Below are positions 34,264 to 43,091 of a stretch of DNA of 64,000 bases, piece after piece. The notes under the pieces were generated by a model, which saw only the letters and a list, made by a program, of their open reading frames with translations, was not told where the DNA came from and searched no databases. The position numbers were made by a program, and so were the translations under genes. Where the stretch lies: the NCBI GenBank assembly GCA_016935955.1, contig JAFGPY010000290.1, positions 1 to 64,000 on the forward strand, read 5' to 3'. The stretch is from Planctomycetota bacterium. GTDB lineage: Bacteria > Planctomycetota > Phycisphaerae > FEN-1346 > JAACEH01. Within the stretch, counting starts at the first letter, position 1. The number at the start of each line of letters is the position of its first letter.

Positions 34264-35853
34264 TCAGCGTTTGTCGCCGCCCGGCGTCTTATAGGCACCC
34301 GGTGCGGCGGATCCGGCTGCCCGCGGCGAGGCTCCGGTCATGGCGTCGCCCGTGACCAGTTCCGACTCCTGGATGACGTTCAGGATGTCGCGGGCGCCCA
34401 CAGGCATCGGCCCTTTGACCAGTTCCGGAAGGTGGAACGCCAGAATCGTGTAATCGTGGTCGGTCGGATCCTCTTGCGGCAGCAGCAGCGGCTTGTGCGA
34501 CTTGCCGGTCTCGTCCACGTAGCTGAAGTACGTCTTGAGGAACTGTCCGTCGCGACGACGGCTGCTGAAGGCCAGCCAGCGGCCGTTGCTCGACCAGGAG
34601 TGCCACGACTCGGACTGGTCGCTGTTGCACTCCATGGGACGGCACTCGCCACTGGCGGTATCAAGGATGTACAGGTCGGCGTCGGCCTTGAACGACCCCT
34701 GGTAGCTGTACGAACACAGACACATCACGCACCAGCGACCGTCGGGCGAGAAACGCGGCTCGGTGATGCTCATGCCCATCTTCTCGGCCGACAGCACCGT
34801 CTCGACGTCGCCCCATTGCCCTGTGTCGATGTCGTAGCTGATTCGCATGAGGCTGTAGCGGACATCCCGGAACTGATCCAGCGGCATCGCGTCGTTGTCG
34901 GTCCAGTACTTCGGAGCCCGGCAGAAGTAGAGGTACTTGCCGTCGGTCGACCACTGCGGGAAAGCTTCAAGGAACTCGGGCTGGGTAATCCTGGGCGTCG
35001 AGGTCACGGCTTTGTCGTCGACCGAGTAGATGATCAGATCGGAGTTCATGTCGATGACGTCTCGGACTTCGCTGCCGGCCATGTGAAACACCTGGACGAC
35101 CTTGTTGATGGAGAAGGCCGCCAAGCGGCCGCTCGGATGCCACGAGCCTACGGAGGCGGGAGCCTTGTTGCGCGGCGTGCGGGTCTCCAGTTTCTCGAGT
35201 TTGCCGTCCTTGAACATCAGCATGCCGCCATGGGGACCGCGAATCTGGACGACCATCATGTCCGGACGGTTCTCGTAGAACGCGTGGCAGTTCATGCAGC
35301 CCTTGCGATCATCCATTTTGGCATTGTCCAGCAGACAGTCTTCCTGAAAGGTCTCGATATTGCGCTGGTGCCAGGTGATCGGCCCCCAACTGTTGTACAT
35401 GGGTTTGATCTTGCGATAGAAAAGGTAAGGGTCGATCTTCTCGGGAGCAACCGCGGCCGAGACGGTCTCGTAACGAACCCACCGCCCGTCCTCCCCCTTG
35501 ACGAAGACGTCGAAGTGCACCGCCTTGGGCTTGCCGTCAAGCAGACGGCGCCACTTCTCCGGCGGCAACACGATCGACGACGACTTGCCGTAGACCTGGA
35601 ACTGCGGTTCGCCGTCGCCTCGGACCTTGACGAGATACGCGCTGCCGAGTTCCTTGACCACGAAATTTAGGGGCGCGATGTTCGGGGGCATCACCACGCC
35701 GGCGTAATCGGGACTGATCGCCGGCCGCCGGCCGGCCTCGACGCAGTCGCCAACCGACGGCGGCAGATGCGCCACGACCGAAGCCACGGCGACTCCGCCC
35801 AGGGCGACGGCCCCCACGACAACTACGGCGGTCCACCACCTGCGTGCCTTCAT
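34264..35853 (-). CDS. Monohaem cytochrome c / TolB-like propeller protein, module 3
   Basis: A 529-aa exported protein with an N-terminal hydrophobic signal/anchor (TAVVVVGAVALGGVAVASVV), an N-terminal beta domain, one haem-binding CMNCH at residues 186-190 and a C-terminal PD40/TolB-type beta-propeller (WHPSGRLAAFS, STDGKYLYFCRAP, SPDGRWCVMC, WHSWSSNGRWLAFSSRR). It should carry a covalent haem in the periplasm. The start overlaps the stop of the upstream membrane gene by 4 nt. It is about as similar to the other two copies as they are to each other, and it is the most derived in the haem flank (DDRKGCMNCHAF). Role unknown; electron transfer or substrate sensing are both possible. Confidence 0.85.
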   Translation of the reverse strand: MKARRWWTAVVVVGAVALGGVAVASVVAHLPPSVGDCVEAGRRPAISPDYAGVVMPPNIAPLNFVVKELGSAYLVKVRGDGEPQFQVYGKSSSIVLPPEKWRRLLDGKPKAVHFDVFVKGEDGRWVRYETVSAAVAPEKIDPYLFYRKIKPMYNSWGPITWHQRNIETFQEDCLLDNAKMDDRKGCMNCHAFYENRPDMMVVQIRGPHGGMLMFKDGKLEKLETRTPRNKAPASVGSWHPSGRLAAFSINKVVQVFHMAGSEVRDVIDMNSDLIIYSVDDKAVTSTPRITQPEFLEAFPQWSTDGKYLYFCRAPKYWTDNDAMPLDQFRDVRYSLMRISYDIDTGQWGDVETVLSAEKMGMSITEPRFSPDGRWCVMCLCSYSYQGSFKADADLYILDTASGECRPMECNSDQSESWHSWSSNGRWLAFSSRRRDGQFLKTYFSYVDETGKSHKPLLLPQEDPTDHDYTILAFHLPELVKGPMPVGARDILNVIQESELVTGDAMTGASPRAAGSAAPGAYKTPGGDKR

Positions 35854-37664
35854 CGTCCAGCTCCCTTCGAAGGCGCGAACTCGGAGAATGCGTACCAGTA
35901 GTAGGTCTTGACGAATTCCGGGTCAAGGGCAAGTGCCGTAAGGAAGTCTCGCGCCGTCTTGCCTTTCTGCCGCATGAGCGAGTCGGTCCGCAGGAGCCTC
36001 TCGAAGCAGCGACGCACGTCGAGGTCGACCGCGAATTGATCGCGCGACACCGTGGTTCCGGGTTGCAGACTGTAGTACAGCAAGGCCTCCTGTACGTGAC
36101 GCGGAAGTTTCTTGTATCCTAATGTTTTGAAACCATCCAAATGCCGAACGAGAACCGGCAGGCCTCGCATCGGATGGTCCAGCAGACAGTCGGCAACCAG
36201 GTACTCGAAGGCCATGCGATTGTTCGGATTGCTCTTTAGCAACCGTTCCAAGTCGTCGCGCACCGTCGGATTATGGGGGATGTAGTCGTCCCGCAGGTTT
36301 ACGGCCCTGATTCTCCGCAGCCGCTCATCGAGCGGAAACTCGCCGTGCCGGTGGTAGTGGTCGAGCATGTGCGCGGCCCAGCATTCGTCGCGCGGACTGT
36401 TGTGCAGGCCACGAAGATAACCGAGGAAGGTCTGGGCCGCGGGCTTCTGGTCCTTGACGATGTTGATCTCCGCCAGAAGCCGCAGGGTGGACGGCCGGTC
36501 GCCGTCGACCTGCAGCATTTCGTGGGCGGCATGTTCGGCGGCATTCACGCGCCCCAATTCGAAGAACAGGTCTGAATAGCGATCGATTTCGACACGGACG
36601 AAGTCCTGGGTGCGGCCCCTCCGATCGACCAGCAGCAGCGAGCCGCGAGCTTGCGGAAACTTGAACATCTCGTCGAGCAGAAGTCCCTCATTGTACAGGG
36701 CGAAGTTGACGTCGCTGTTCAGGCAAATCGCGTCCAGGGGCCGAGCCCTGGCTATGCTGGCGAACTGCTCAAGCGTGATCTGCCTGGCCTCCTTCAGGAA
36801 GTCGTCCCAGAGCCCCTCGTGGCGGCAGTAGTCCAGCCGGAACGATGCTTTCAGCCCCGGACACTGGGTCGCGTAGGCCGTGATCGCTCCGGCGCCGCCC
36901 AGCACCGCCAGTTGCAGCAGCCATACGCCGACGACCGCAAGCCCGGAAAGTCCCGCCGGCTTCTTTCTGGGCGCAGCCGTCGTCGCGAAAGCGGACCTCC
37001 GCGTCCAAATTTCCCTGATGACGATGAGGCCGACCAGGATCAGTAACGGTCCGGGAACGTACGTGTTGTGCTCCGTCGCGCCGGAGCCGTAGGTGACGCC
37101 ATACACCCATCCCCCGGCATGGTAGACAAGTGCGGCCAGAATCAGCCCGACGGCGATGCGAATCTGCAGCCGCCGCGACGGCAGGTGGGCGTGAATATTG
37201 GCGGCAACCAACACCAGCAGAAGGCCCAAAGCGTACAACAGCGGACCGCCGGCCTCCTTCAAACGCAGGTCGTAGTAGTTCGCCGCAACCAGCAGGCCGA
37301 GGGCCGGAACGAAACTCAGCAGACGAAGCCACGAGCGACTCCGCACCGGCAGCCACAGGTCGATCCCCGCAGCGAGCGCCGCAGCAACCAGCGTAAGGAT
37401 CAGTGCGCCGAGCCAACCGTAGCAGTAGTATTGGTGCAGGGCCCCGGCGGCATAGTTCACCAGGCCGCCCGTCTCGTCGGCCATGCCCTTGAAGGTCTCC
37501 CAGGTGCGGGAGAAGAACATGGAGGCGGGAACGTAACGGTCATAGATCAGCCGCGTGTCGACGGCGACGAAGACGTAGACGTAGAAAGCGGTCAGCAGCA
37601 GGAGATAGCGCAAAACGATCCCGCCTGCCTGCCACACGCATCGCTTCGGCGTGCCCTCGGCCAT
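35850..37664 (-). CDS. Polytopic membrane protein with TPR-like C-terminus, module 3
   Basis: A 604-aa protein. The first ~330 residues hold about nine hydrophobic helices, starting RYLLLLTAFYVYVFVAVDTR and containing the family-typical loop after YGWLGALILTLVAAALA. The second half is soluble and alpha-helical with TPR character (DLFFELGRVNAAEHAAHEML and LLAEINIVKDQKPAAQTFLG). From memory this resembles Pfam DUF6057 proteins of Bacteroidetes. The ATG at 37664 has GAGGAC upstream; 39 extra upstream codons are basic and unlikely. A good promoter lies 260 nt upstream, so module 3 is transcribed separately from modules 1 and 2. It overlaps the cytochrome gene by 4 nt. Confidence 0.82.
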   Translation of the reverse strand: MAEGTPKRCVWQAGGIVLRYLLLLTAFYVYVFVAVDTRLIYDRYVPASMFFSRTWETFKGMADETGGLVNYAAGALHQYYCYGWLGALILTLVAAALAAGIDLWLPVRSRSWLRLLSFVPALGLLVAANYYDLRLKEAGGPLLYALGLLLVLVAANIHAHLPSRRLQIRIAVGLILAALVYHAGGWVYGVTYGSGATEHNTYVPGPLLILVGLIVIREIWTRRSAFATTAAPRKKPAGLSGLAVVGVWLLQLAVLGGAGAITAYATQCPGLKASFRLDYCRHEGLWDDFLKEARQITLEQFASIARARPLDAICLNSDVNFALYNEGLLLDEMFKFPQARGSLLLVDRRGRTQDFVRVEIDRYSDLFFELGRVNAAEHAAHEMLQVDGDRPSTLRLLAEINIVKDQKPAAQTFLGYLRGLHNSPRDECWAAHMLDHYHRHGEFPLDERLRRIRAVNLRDDYIPHNPTVRDDLERLLKSNPNNRMAFEYLVADCLLDHPMRGLPVLVRHLDGFKTLGYKKLPRHVQEALLYYSLQPGTTVSRDQFAVDLDVRRCFERLLRTDSLMRQKGKTARDFLTALALDPEFVKTYYWYAFSEFAPSKGAGR

Positions 37665-38023
37665 ACTCGTGTCCTCAGAAGTGTCGACCGGAGCGCGGTC
37701 GTCGTCCTGCCGTCTCTTGCGGACGCGCAAACGCAATCTCTCGGGCGATGCCAACACACCACGGCGCCGGTTGAACGTCAACAGAAGAAGTGTACGCCAC
37801 TTGGCGCCGAGGCAGACGAGCCGTCACCTATCCCATAAGGAAATGCAGCGCTCGAAAGGTGGCCCGGCCGTCACGGCCAGACGATACGGCACGATTCATA
37901 CTCGAACACACCTCGAAGGTGTTGTGATAGTATAACTTACGAAGCAATACCGAGCAAACAAACCTTCCGGAAGTTTTTCGGCGACACGGCCGCCCATGCA
38001 TCGCCTCTGCGGGCCGCCGCACG
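37665..38023. other. Promoter-bearing gap between modules 2 and 3
   Basis: About 360 bases without a gene. They hold the module 3 promoter (37929-37957), a small hairpin in its early leader (ACACC and complement around 37908-37922) and a GGCCGTCACGGCC inverted repeat at 37866-37878. The long 5' leader of about 250 nt could carry regulation, but I see no known riboswitch. A short open frame starting near 37900 has no SD. Confidence 0.5.
37929..37957 (-). promoter_or_regulatory. Sigma-70-type promoter for module 3
   Basis: On the minus strand TTGCTC (37957-37952) and TATACT (37934-37929) are separated by exactly 17 nt. It is followed within about 10 nt by a short hairpin. The downstream gene starts at 37664. 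Confidence 0.65.
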
Positions 38024-39613
38024 TCATCGCGGCCCGGTTGTCCCCTGCTGATAGGCGTCTCCCTCGGCCTGTTCCGCCTTGACCTGGGGGCTCGCCGATG
38101 TCATGGGCATGCGACTCTCGTCGGCCATCGGCGTGCGGATCAGTCGGGCCATCTCGCGGCCGCGAACCGGTACAGGACAAATCGCCAGTTCCGGCACGTT
38201 GTATGTCTTGATAAACGACTCGTAGAATCGCGGATCCTTCTGCGGCAACAGTAGCGGTTTGCTGAAGTGTCCCTCGCGGTCCACGTGGCTGACGTACAGC
38301 CGCGCCATCAAGCCGTTGCCCCGCTTGCTGGCGAACATCAGCCACCGCCCGTTGCTGGACCAACTGTGCCAGGAATCCGTCTCGTCGCTGTTGATCTGCA
38401 ACTTGCGATACTGCCGCGTTTCCAGGTCCATCACGTACAGGTCGCTGCTCTTCTGGAACACCGGGAAGCAACCGTAGTCGGCCATGCAGAAGACGAGCAG
38501 ACGCCCGTTCGGGCTGATGCGCGGCTGCGTGATGCTCGTGTGCGTCTCGCCAGACGACAACACCATCTCCGGCGGTCCCCACTGCCCTGTGGCGTCGTCG
38601 TAGCTGACCCGCATCAGGTCATAGCGCACTTCGTTGTAGCGTTCCGGCGGCAGACTCTTGGTATCGCTCCAGAGCTTCCGGGCGCTGCTGAAGTAGAGGT
38701 ACTTGCCGTCGGGATGCCAGCACGGATAGGTTTCCATACGGTCCTTGTCGGCCAGGCTCGGATGCGAGCCCACGCGGTCCTCGTCAACGAGGTAGTAGAC
38801 CAGTGTCGAGTCCAGGTCGATGACGTCCCGCGTCTCTTCGCGCAGGCTGTGAAAGAATTGCCGCACCTGGACCACCGCACAGACCGCCATCTTGCCGTCG
38901 GGATGCCAGGAAGTGTAGCCCGTCAGCCCGTACTGCGACTTGGTGTTGACCCGCAATCCGACACCGTCGCGGACCAGGATGGTGGCGCTGCCGGCCGTAC
39001 CTCCGCGGGTGTGCAACATCATCGTGGTCGGGTCATTGTCCTTGAACGTGTGGCAATTGACGCATCCCTCGCCGAACGAGACGTTGCGCACCACCAGCGT
39101 CTCATCGTAACCCGAGAGGTCCCTCTGACAGATGTCGATCGGCCCCCAACTGTTGAAGATGGGCCGGATCAGCCGGTATACCACGTAACGGTCGATCTCC
39201 TCGTCGGCCACCGCAATCGTCAACGGCTGAAACGTCCGCCACCGGCCGTCCTCGCCCTGCGCGGATGCCCGCACCGTCAACCGGTTGCCGCGATTGGCCT
39301 CCAGCAGACTTCGCCACGCAGAAGTCGGGATGACGACCTCGGGGCCGCTTCCACCCAGGACAATCGCCTCTCCCTTGTCGCCCGCGATCCTGACGTGGTA
39401 CCGTTCGCCGGGCTCGTCGATGCAGAAGCTCAGCGGCGCCATGTTCACGGGAACCGTCACGCCGCCATAGTCGGGCGTGACGTGCGGTGGACGGTCCACT
39501 TCGGCCGCCCCGGAAGGTTCGGCGACACCATCCGTGCAGCCGCCGGTCGCGATCGCCAGCGCGAGCAAGCACACCAGCAGCGAATATGGCAAGCGCCGCC
39601 CACGGTGCGTCAC
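38024..39613 (-). CDS. Monohaem cytochrome c / TolB-like propeller lipoprotein, module 2
   Basis: A 529-aa paralogue of the module 3 and module 1 cytochromes. Here the N-terminus is a lipoprotein signal (LLALAIATGGC), so this copy is lipid-anchored. The haem motif CVNCH is at residues 184-188, after QRDLSGYDETLVVRNVSFGE, which is nearly identical in module 1. The propeller repeats include SWHPDGKMAVCAVV, WHPDGKYLYFSSARKLW, SPNGRLLVFCMADY and DSWHSWSSNGRWLMFASKR. The start overlaps the preceding membrane gene by 4 nt. It ends the four-gene chain of modules 1 and 2. Confidence 0.86.
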   Translation of the reverse strand: MTHRGRRLPYSLLVCLLALAIATGGCTDGVAEPSGAAEVDRPPHVTPDYGGVTVPVNMAPLSFCIDEPGERYHVRIAGDKGEAIVLGGSGPEVVIPTSAWRSLLEANRGNRLTVRASAQGEDGRWRTFQPLTIAVADEEIDRYVVYRLIRPIFNSWGPIDICQRDLSGYDETLVVRNVSFGEGCVNCHTFKDNDPTTMMLHTRGGTAGSATILVRDGVGLRVNTKSQYGLTGYTSWHPDGKMAVCAVVQVRQFFHSLREETRDVIDLDSTLVYYLVDEDRVGSHPSLADKDRMETYPCWHPDGKYLYFSSARKLWSDTKSLPPERYNEVRYDLMRVSYDDATGQWGPPEMVLSSGETHTSITQPRISPNGRLLVFCMADYGCFPVFQKSSDLYVMDLETRQYRKLQINSDETDSWHSWSSNGRWLMFASKRGNGLMARLYVSHVDREGHFSKPLLLPQKDPRFYESFIKTYNVPELAICPVPVRGREMARLIRTPMADESRMPMTSASPQVKAEQAEGDAYQQGTTGPR

Positions 39614-41517
39614 GGCTCTCCCCTTCCCGGCCCGAAGAAGAAGTAATAGAAGTAGGTGTCGCCGAATCGTGCGGTCAGCCGAACCATGGCCGCTTCAGGA
39701 TCGGCTGACGTTCTGGCCTCGCCCCACTCCCGGGCGAACTCGCGGAATCGCGCGACCGCTATCGGACTGATGCTTCGCCGGCCGAGGTTCACCTTCTTTT
39801 GTTCGAGCGACTCGTACAGAAGGATCGCCTCCTGCCAGTGATACGGGATGGCCTTGTAGCCGAAGTCGTCGAGCCGCGAGAGCTGGCCGATGAGGTCCGG
39901 CACTTGGCGACTGAGCAGCCAGTAGGTCATGAGGTACTCGAAGGCCATATGGTTCTTGGGATTCTGACGCAGCAGGTCGTTCCACCGGTCGTCGATATGG
40001 CCGTGGTTCCTGGTGGCGCTGCTGTCGTAGACCACCGAGCGGATGCGGCCAATGAGCGGGTCCGATTGCAGACGCGGGTCGTCCTCGAGCCTGGCCAGCA
40101 TGTCGTCGGCCTCTTTCCGGTAGCGCCTGTACTTGCGCAGGTCGCGAAGGAACATCTTCGCTCCCTCGCTGTGTCCCTTGACGACGTTGGCGATCGCCAG
40201 CAGCTTGAGCATCGCCGGACGATCGTCGAAGGTCTCGAACGAATTCTGGGCGATGAATTCGGCCTCGTTGACCCGTCCTAATTCCAGGTATGACCAGGCC
40301 AACTTGCCGCAGTCCAGACGTTCGTCGCGCTGCACCTTCAGGGCGATGCCTTCCATGTCCTGGGGATAGGAGAACAGGGCTTCGCCGAGTTGCCCGGTGT
40401 GGTACAGCGCCCGCAGCACGTCGTGCCGCAGAGGCGCCGAATACCAGTGCCCGGGAAACTCGCGGGCTTCGCGCAGCGCGTCGTCCCAGCGCCGACACTC
40501 GCACAGGTAACACAGCCGCGCGGACGCATGCTGAACGGGATCGTGCAGGGTCGTCACCAGCGCCGCTCCCCCTGCAACCACCAGGGCCGTCAGCAGCAGG
40601 GACACGATGCGTCGCGGCCCTGCCGGTCGACCGGCTCGCAACACACCCAGGAGAACCGCGCCCAGGCACAGTGAGGCGAACACCAGGGCGACCGGAGCAG
40701 TCGTCAACTGGCCCGTGGGCAGCGTGATGATCAGACGCCCGTTCTCGGCGGCAATGAACGGCAACCACCTGCCGACCCATGAGGGGCTCAATGCTACAGG
40801 CGTCAGGTGCGCGCCCAGGGCCGGCACGCAGACGCCCAGAAGGACGTAGACCACTCCGACCGCCCGACGCCCGCCCTTGAGCAACTCATAGACGCCGACG
40901 GTCAGCGCGGTCAGAAGATACGCCTTGCCGGCCAGGTAATAGACCGCAAGCGACACGGCGGCGAAGGTTGCCAGCGAAGCAGCCGCGGAGCGACCCGGCG
41001 CGCGGAGACAGACAACGGCGCCGGCCATGGCGACCAGCACGCCGAAGGCCATCGGCAGCGGGTTGATATACTGGTTGGCGATGACCAGCAACAGCACCGC
41101 CGGGACGAAGACCAGCGGATTGTGACGACGACGTCCCAGAGCGGCCAGCAGTTCTCCGGTCATCAGGCACACCAGCATGGCGGCCACGGTGATGGCGAGG
41201 GCTCCAAACCAACTGATGAAGAAGTACTCGCTGACCCAGGCCGCAGCCAAGGCGACGGGACCGCCCGGGCGACTCATGAAGCCGCCGACTGACTCGTTGC
41301 ACATTGAGAGCGGCACGGTGCCGAACACGTGGTCGACCATCGCAGGGTCCACCTTGGCCCACGGACTTCGGAATGCCCGGATCACGTACATGTGGTAGAT
41401 CAGGTTCGGGTCGATGCGGAGCAGCACGTAGCCGAAAAAGGCGGCAAAGACCGCCAGGTAGCGCAGCGGCAGATCGATCCACGGCCAGGATGTGTTGCGG
41501 CCGAGGTTCCGGCTCAT
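39610..41517 (-). CDS. Polytopic membrane protein with TPR-like C-terminus, module 2
   Basis: A 635-aa paralogue of the module 1 and 3 membrane proteins. It has a first helix in LRYLAVFAAFFGYVLLR with the shared PNLIYHMYV, then about ten helices up to residue 340. The soluble C-terminal half has a typical CR..WDDALREA beginning, ELGRVNEAEFIAQNSFETFD and KNHMAFEYLMTYWLLSRQVPD. GGAGGGAAGCC precedes the ATG at 41517, which overlaps the cytochrome stop by 4 nt. The open frame continues 337 codons upstream, but that part is out-of-frame shadow of the module 1 cytochrome. The C-terminus ends FYYFFFGPGRGEP, like module 1 (GYYFLFGPNG). Confidence 0.85.
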   Translation of the reverse strand: MSRNLGRNTSWPWIDLPLRYLAVFAAFFGYVLLRIDPNLIYHMYVIRAFRSPWAKVDPAMVDHVFGTVPLSMCNESVGGFMSRPGGPVALAAAWVSEYFFISWFGALAITVAAMLVCLMTGELLAALGRRRHNPLVFVPAVLLLVIANQYINPLPMAFGVLVAMAGAVVCLRAPGRSAAASLATFAAVSLAVYYLAGKAYLLTALTVGVYELLKGGRRAVGVVYVLLGVCVPALGAHLTPVALSPSWVGRWLPFIAAENGRLIITLPTGQLTTAPVALVFASLCLGAVLLGVLRAGRPAGPRRIVSLLLTALVVAGGAALVTTLHDPVQHASARLCYLCECRRWDDALREAREFPGHWYSAPLRHDVLRALYHTGQLGEALFSYPQDMEGIALKVQRDERLDCGKLAWSYLELGRVNEAEFIAQNSFETFDDRPAMLKLLAIANVVKGHSEGAKMFLRDLRKYRRYRKEADDMLARLEDDPRLQSDPLIGRIRSVVYDSSATRNHGHIDDRWNDLLRQNPKNHMAFEYLMTYWLLSRQVPDLIGQLSRLDDFGYKAIPYHWQEAILLYESLEQKKVNLGRRSISPIAVARFREFAREWGEARTSADPEAAMVRLTARFGDTYFYYFFFGPGRGEP

Positions 41518-43091
41518 GGCTTCCCTCCTCCGTTCTGCTTCATCGTCCGCCCGGCATTTGGACTGGCCGAGGTGATTGGCAGGCGGCTCTGGGTCTCCAT
41601 GGGCGTGGCCACGAGCTGCGACAACCGATCGGCGTCCACGGGCACAGGTGTTGCAACGAGTTCCGGCACGTTGTAGGTCCGTACGAACGACTCGTAGTGA
41701 CGGGGATCGCTCTGTGGAAGCAACAGCGGCTTGTGGAACGTTCCTTCGGCGTCCACGTAGCTGATGTACGGGCGGGCGTAGATGCCGTTGTCCCGTTTGC
41801 TCGAGAAGACCACCCAGCGACCGTTGCTCGACCAGCTGTGCCACGAGTCGCTCTTGTCGCTGTTGGCGGCCACACGGTCGTACTTGCCCGAAACCAGGTC
41901 GAGCAGGTACAGGTCGCTGTCGGCGTGGCAGACAGGGAAACATCCGTACGGGCTGCCGCTGAAGAGCAGCCACCGCCCGTCGGGAGAGATCTTCGGCTGG
42001 GTCATGCTCATGCCCGTCGCGGCCGAGGCCAGAACCGTCTCGGGTTCGCCGAACGCCTGCGTCTCGGCATCGTAGGATACGCGGACCAAATCGTAGCGGA
42101 CCTCGTCGAATCGTTTCGGCGGAAACTCGGCGTTGTCGTCCCACAACTTTTCGGCACTGCTGAAGTACAGGTAGCGGCCGTCCGGCGACCAGCACGGATA
42201 CGTCTCCATGCGATCCTTTCTCGACAGGCCGGGATAGGTCTCCACGCGGTCTTCCTCGGCCAGGTAACAGACCAACGTCGAGTCCACGTCGATGACATCC
42301 ATGACCGTATTGCCGGCCGGATGCAGGAACGGACGAACCTTGACCACGGCACAGACAATCATGCGACCGCTCGGATGCCACGAGGCGTAACCCGTCAGCC
42401 CGTAATCGGTCACCGTGTTGACCTTGGCCGGCCGGCCATCGCGAACCAGGATCGTGCTGCTGCCGGCACTGCCGCCGCGAGTGTGCAGCAACATGTCGCT
42501 GGAATCGTTCTTGCGGAAAGTATGGCAATTGATGCAGCCGCTACCGAACCCCACGTTGTCGAGGACGAGAGTTTCGTCGAAACACGACAGGTCGCGTTGC
42601 AGGATGCGCAGACGACCGCAGGTATTGAACCGCGACCACATCAGGCGATAGACCAGGTACCTATCTATCGGCTCAGCCGCCACGGTGTTGGTGATGCGTT
42701 CAAACTGCCGCCATGATGTATCCTCTCCCTGGACGAAGACATCGACGTGAAGCGAGCCGCCGCGGTTGGCCTCCAGCAGCGCTGCCCAACGCTTCTTCGG
42801 AAACCTGATCAGCCCATCGCCGGAAGCCACGACCACGGGCTCGCCGCGATCGCCCGACAGTTTGGCCACATAGCTGCGGCCCGGTTCGTTGACCGCGAAA
42901 TTCAGCGGCGCGAGGTTCGGCGGCACGACGGCCCCGGCATAGTCGGGTTCCATCCGTGCCGGCCTCCCTGCGGCTATCGCAGAATCGGGCACGCGGGGCT
43001 GTCTCACATAGCAGATCGCCAGAACGAGGGGCAACACCAACAGCACGGCAAGCGGCAGAGTACGTCGGACAATCGATCCCAGGGCTATCAT
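41514..43091 (-). CDS. Monohaem cytochrome c / TolB-like propeller protein, module 1
   Basis: A 525-aa paralogue of the two other cytochrome/propeller proteins. An N-terminal hydrophobic signal/anchor (LPLAVLLVLPLVLAICYV) is followed by the conserved PDYAGAVVPPNLAPLNFAV. The haem motif CINCH is at 186-190. The propeller has SWHPSGRMIVCAVV, WSPDGRYLYFSSAEKLW, SPDGRWLLFSGSPY and DSWHSWSSNGRWVVFSSKR. It overlaps both neighbours by 4 nt (43088-43091 upstream, 41514-41517 downstream), the strongest sign that the four genes are translated as one unit. Confidence 0.86.
   Translation of the reverse strand: MIALGSIVRRTLPLAVLLVLPLVLAICYVRQPRVPDSAIAAGRPARMEPDYAGAVVPPNLAPLNFAVNEPGRSYVAKLSGDRGEPVVVASGDGLIRFPKKRWAALLEANRGGSLHVDVFVQGEDTSWRQFERITNTVAAEPIDRYLVYRLMWSRFNTCGRLRILQRDLSCFDETLVLDNVGFGSGCINCHTFRKNDSSDMLLHTRGGSAGSSTILVRDGRPAKVNTVTDYGLTGYASWHPSGRMIVCAVVKVRPFLHPAGNTVMDVIDVDSTLVCYLAEEDRVETYPGLSRKDRMETYPCWSPDGRYLYFSSAEKLWDDNAEFPPKRFDEVRYDLVRVSYDAETQAFGEPETVLASAATGMSMTQPKISPDGRWLLFSGSPYGCFPVCHADSDLYLLDLVSGKYDRVAANSDKSDSWHSWSSNGRWVVFSSKRDNGIYARPYISYVDAEGTFHKPLLLPQSDPRHYESFVRTYNVPELVATPVPVDADRLSQLVATPMETQSRLPITSASPNAGRTMKQNGGGKP

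Noticed and set aside
41518..42528. The first 337 codons of a 972-codon open frame containing the module 2 membrane protein
   Set aside because: They are out of frame within the module 1 cytochrome and lack homology; the ATG at 41517 has a good SD and a 4-nt overlap.
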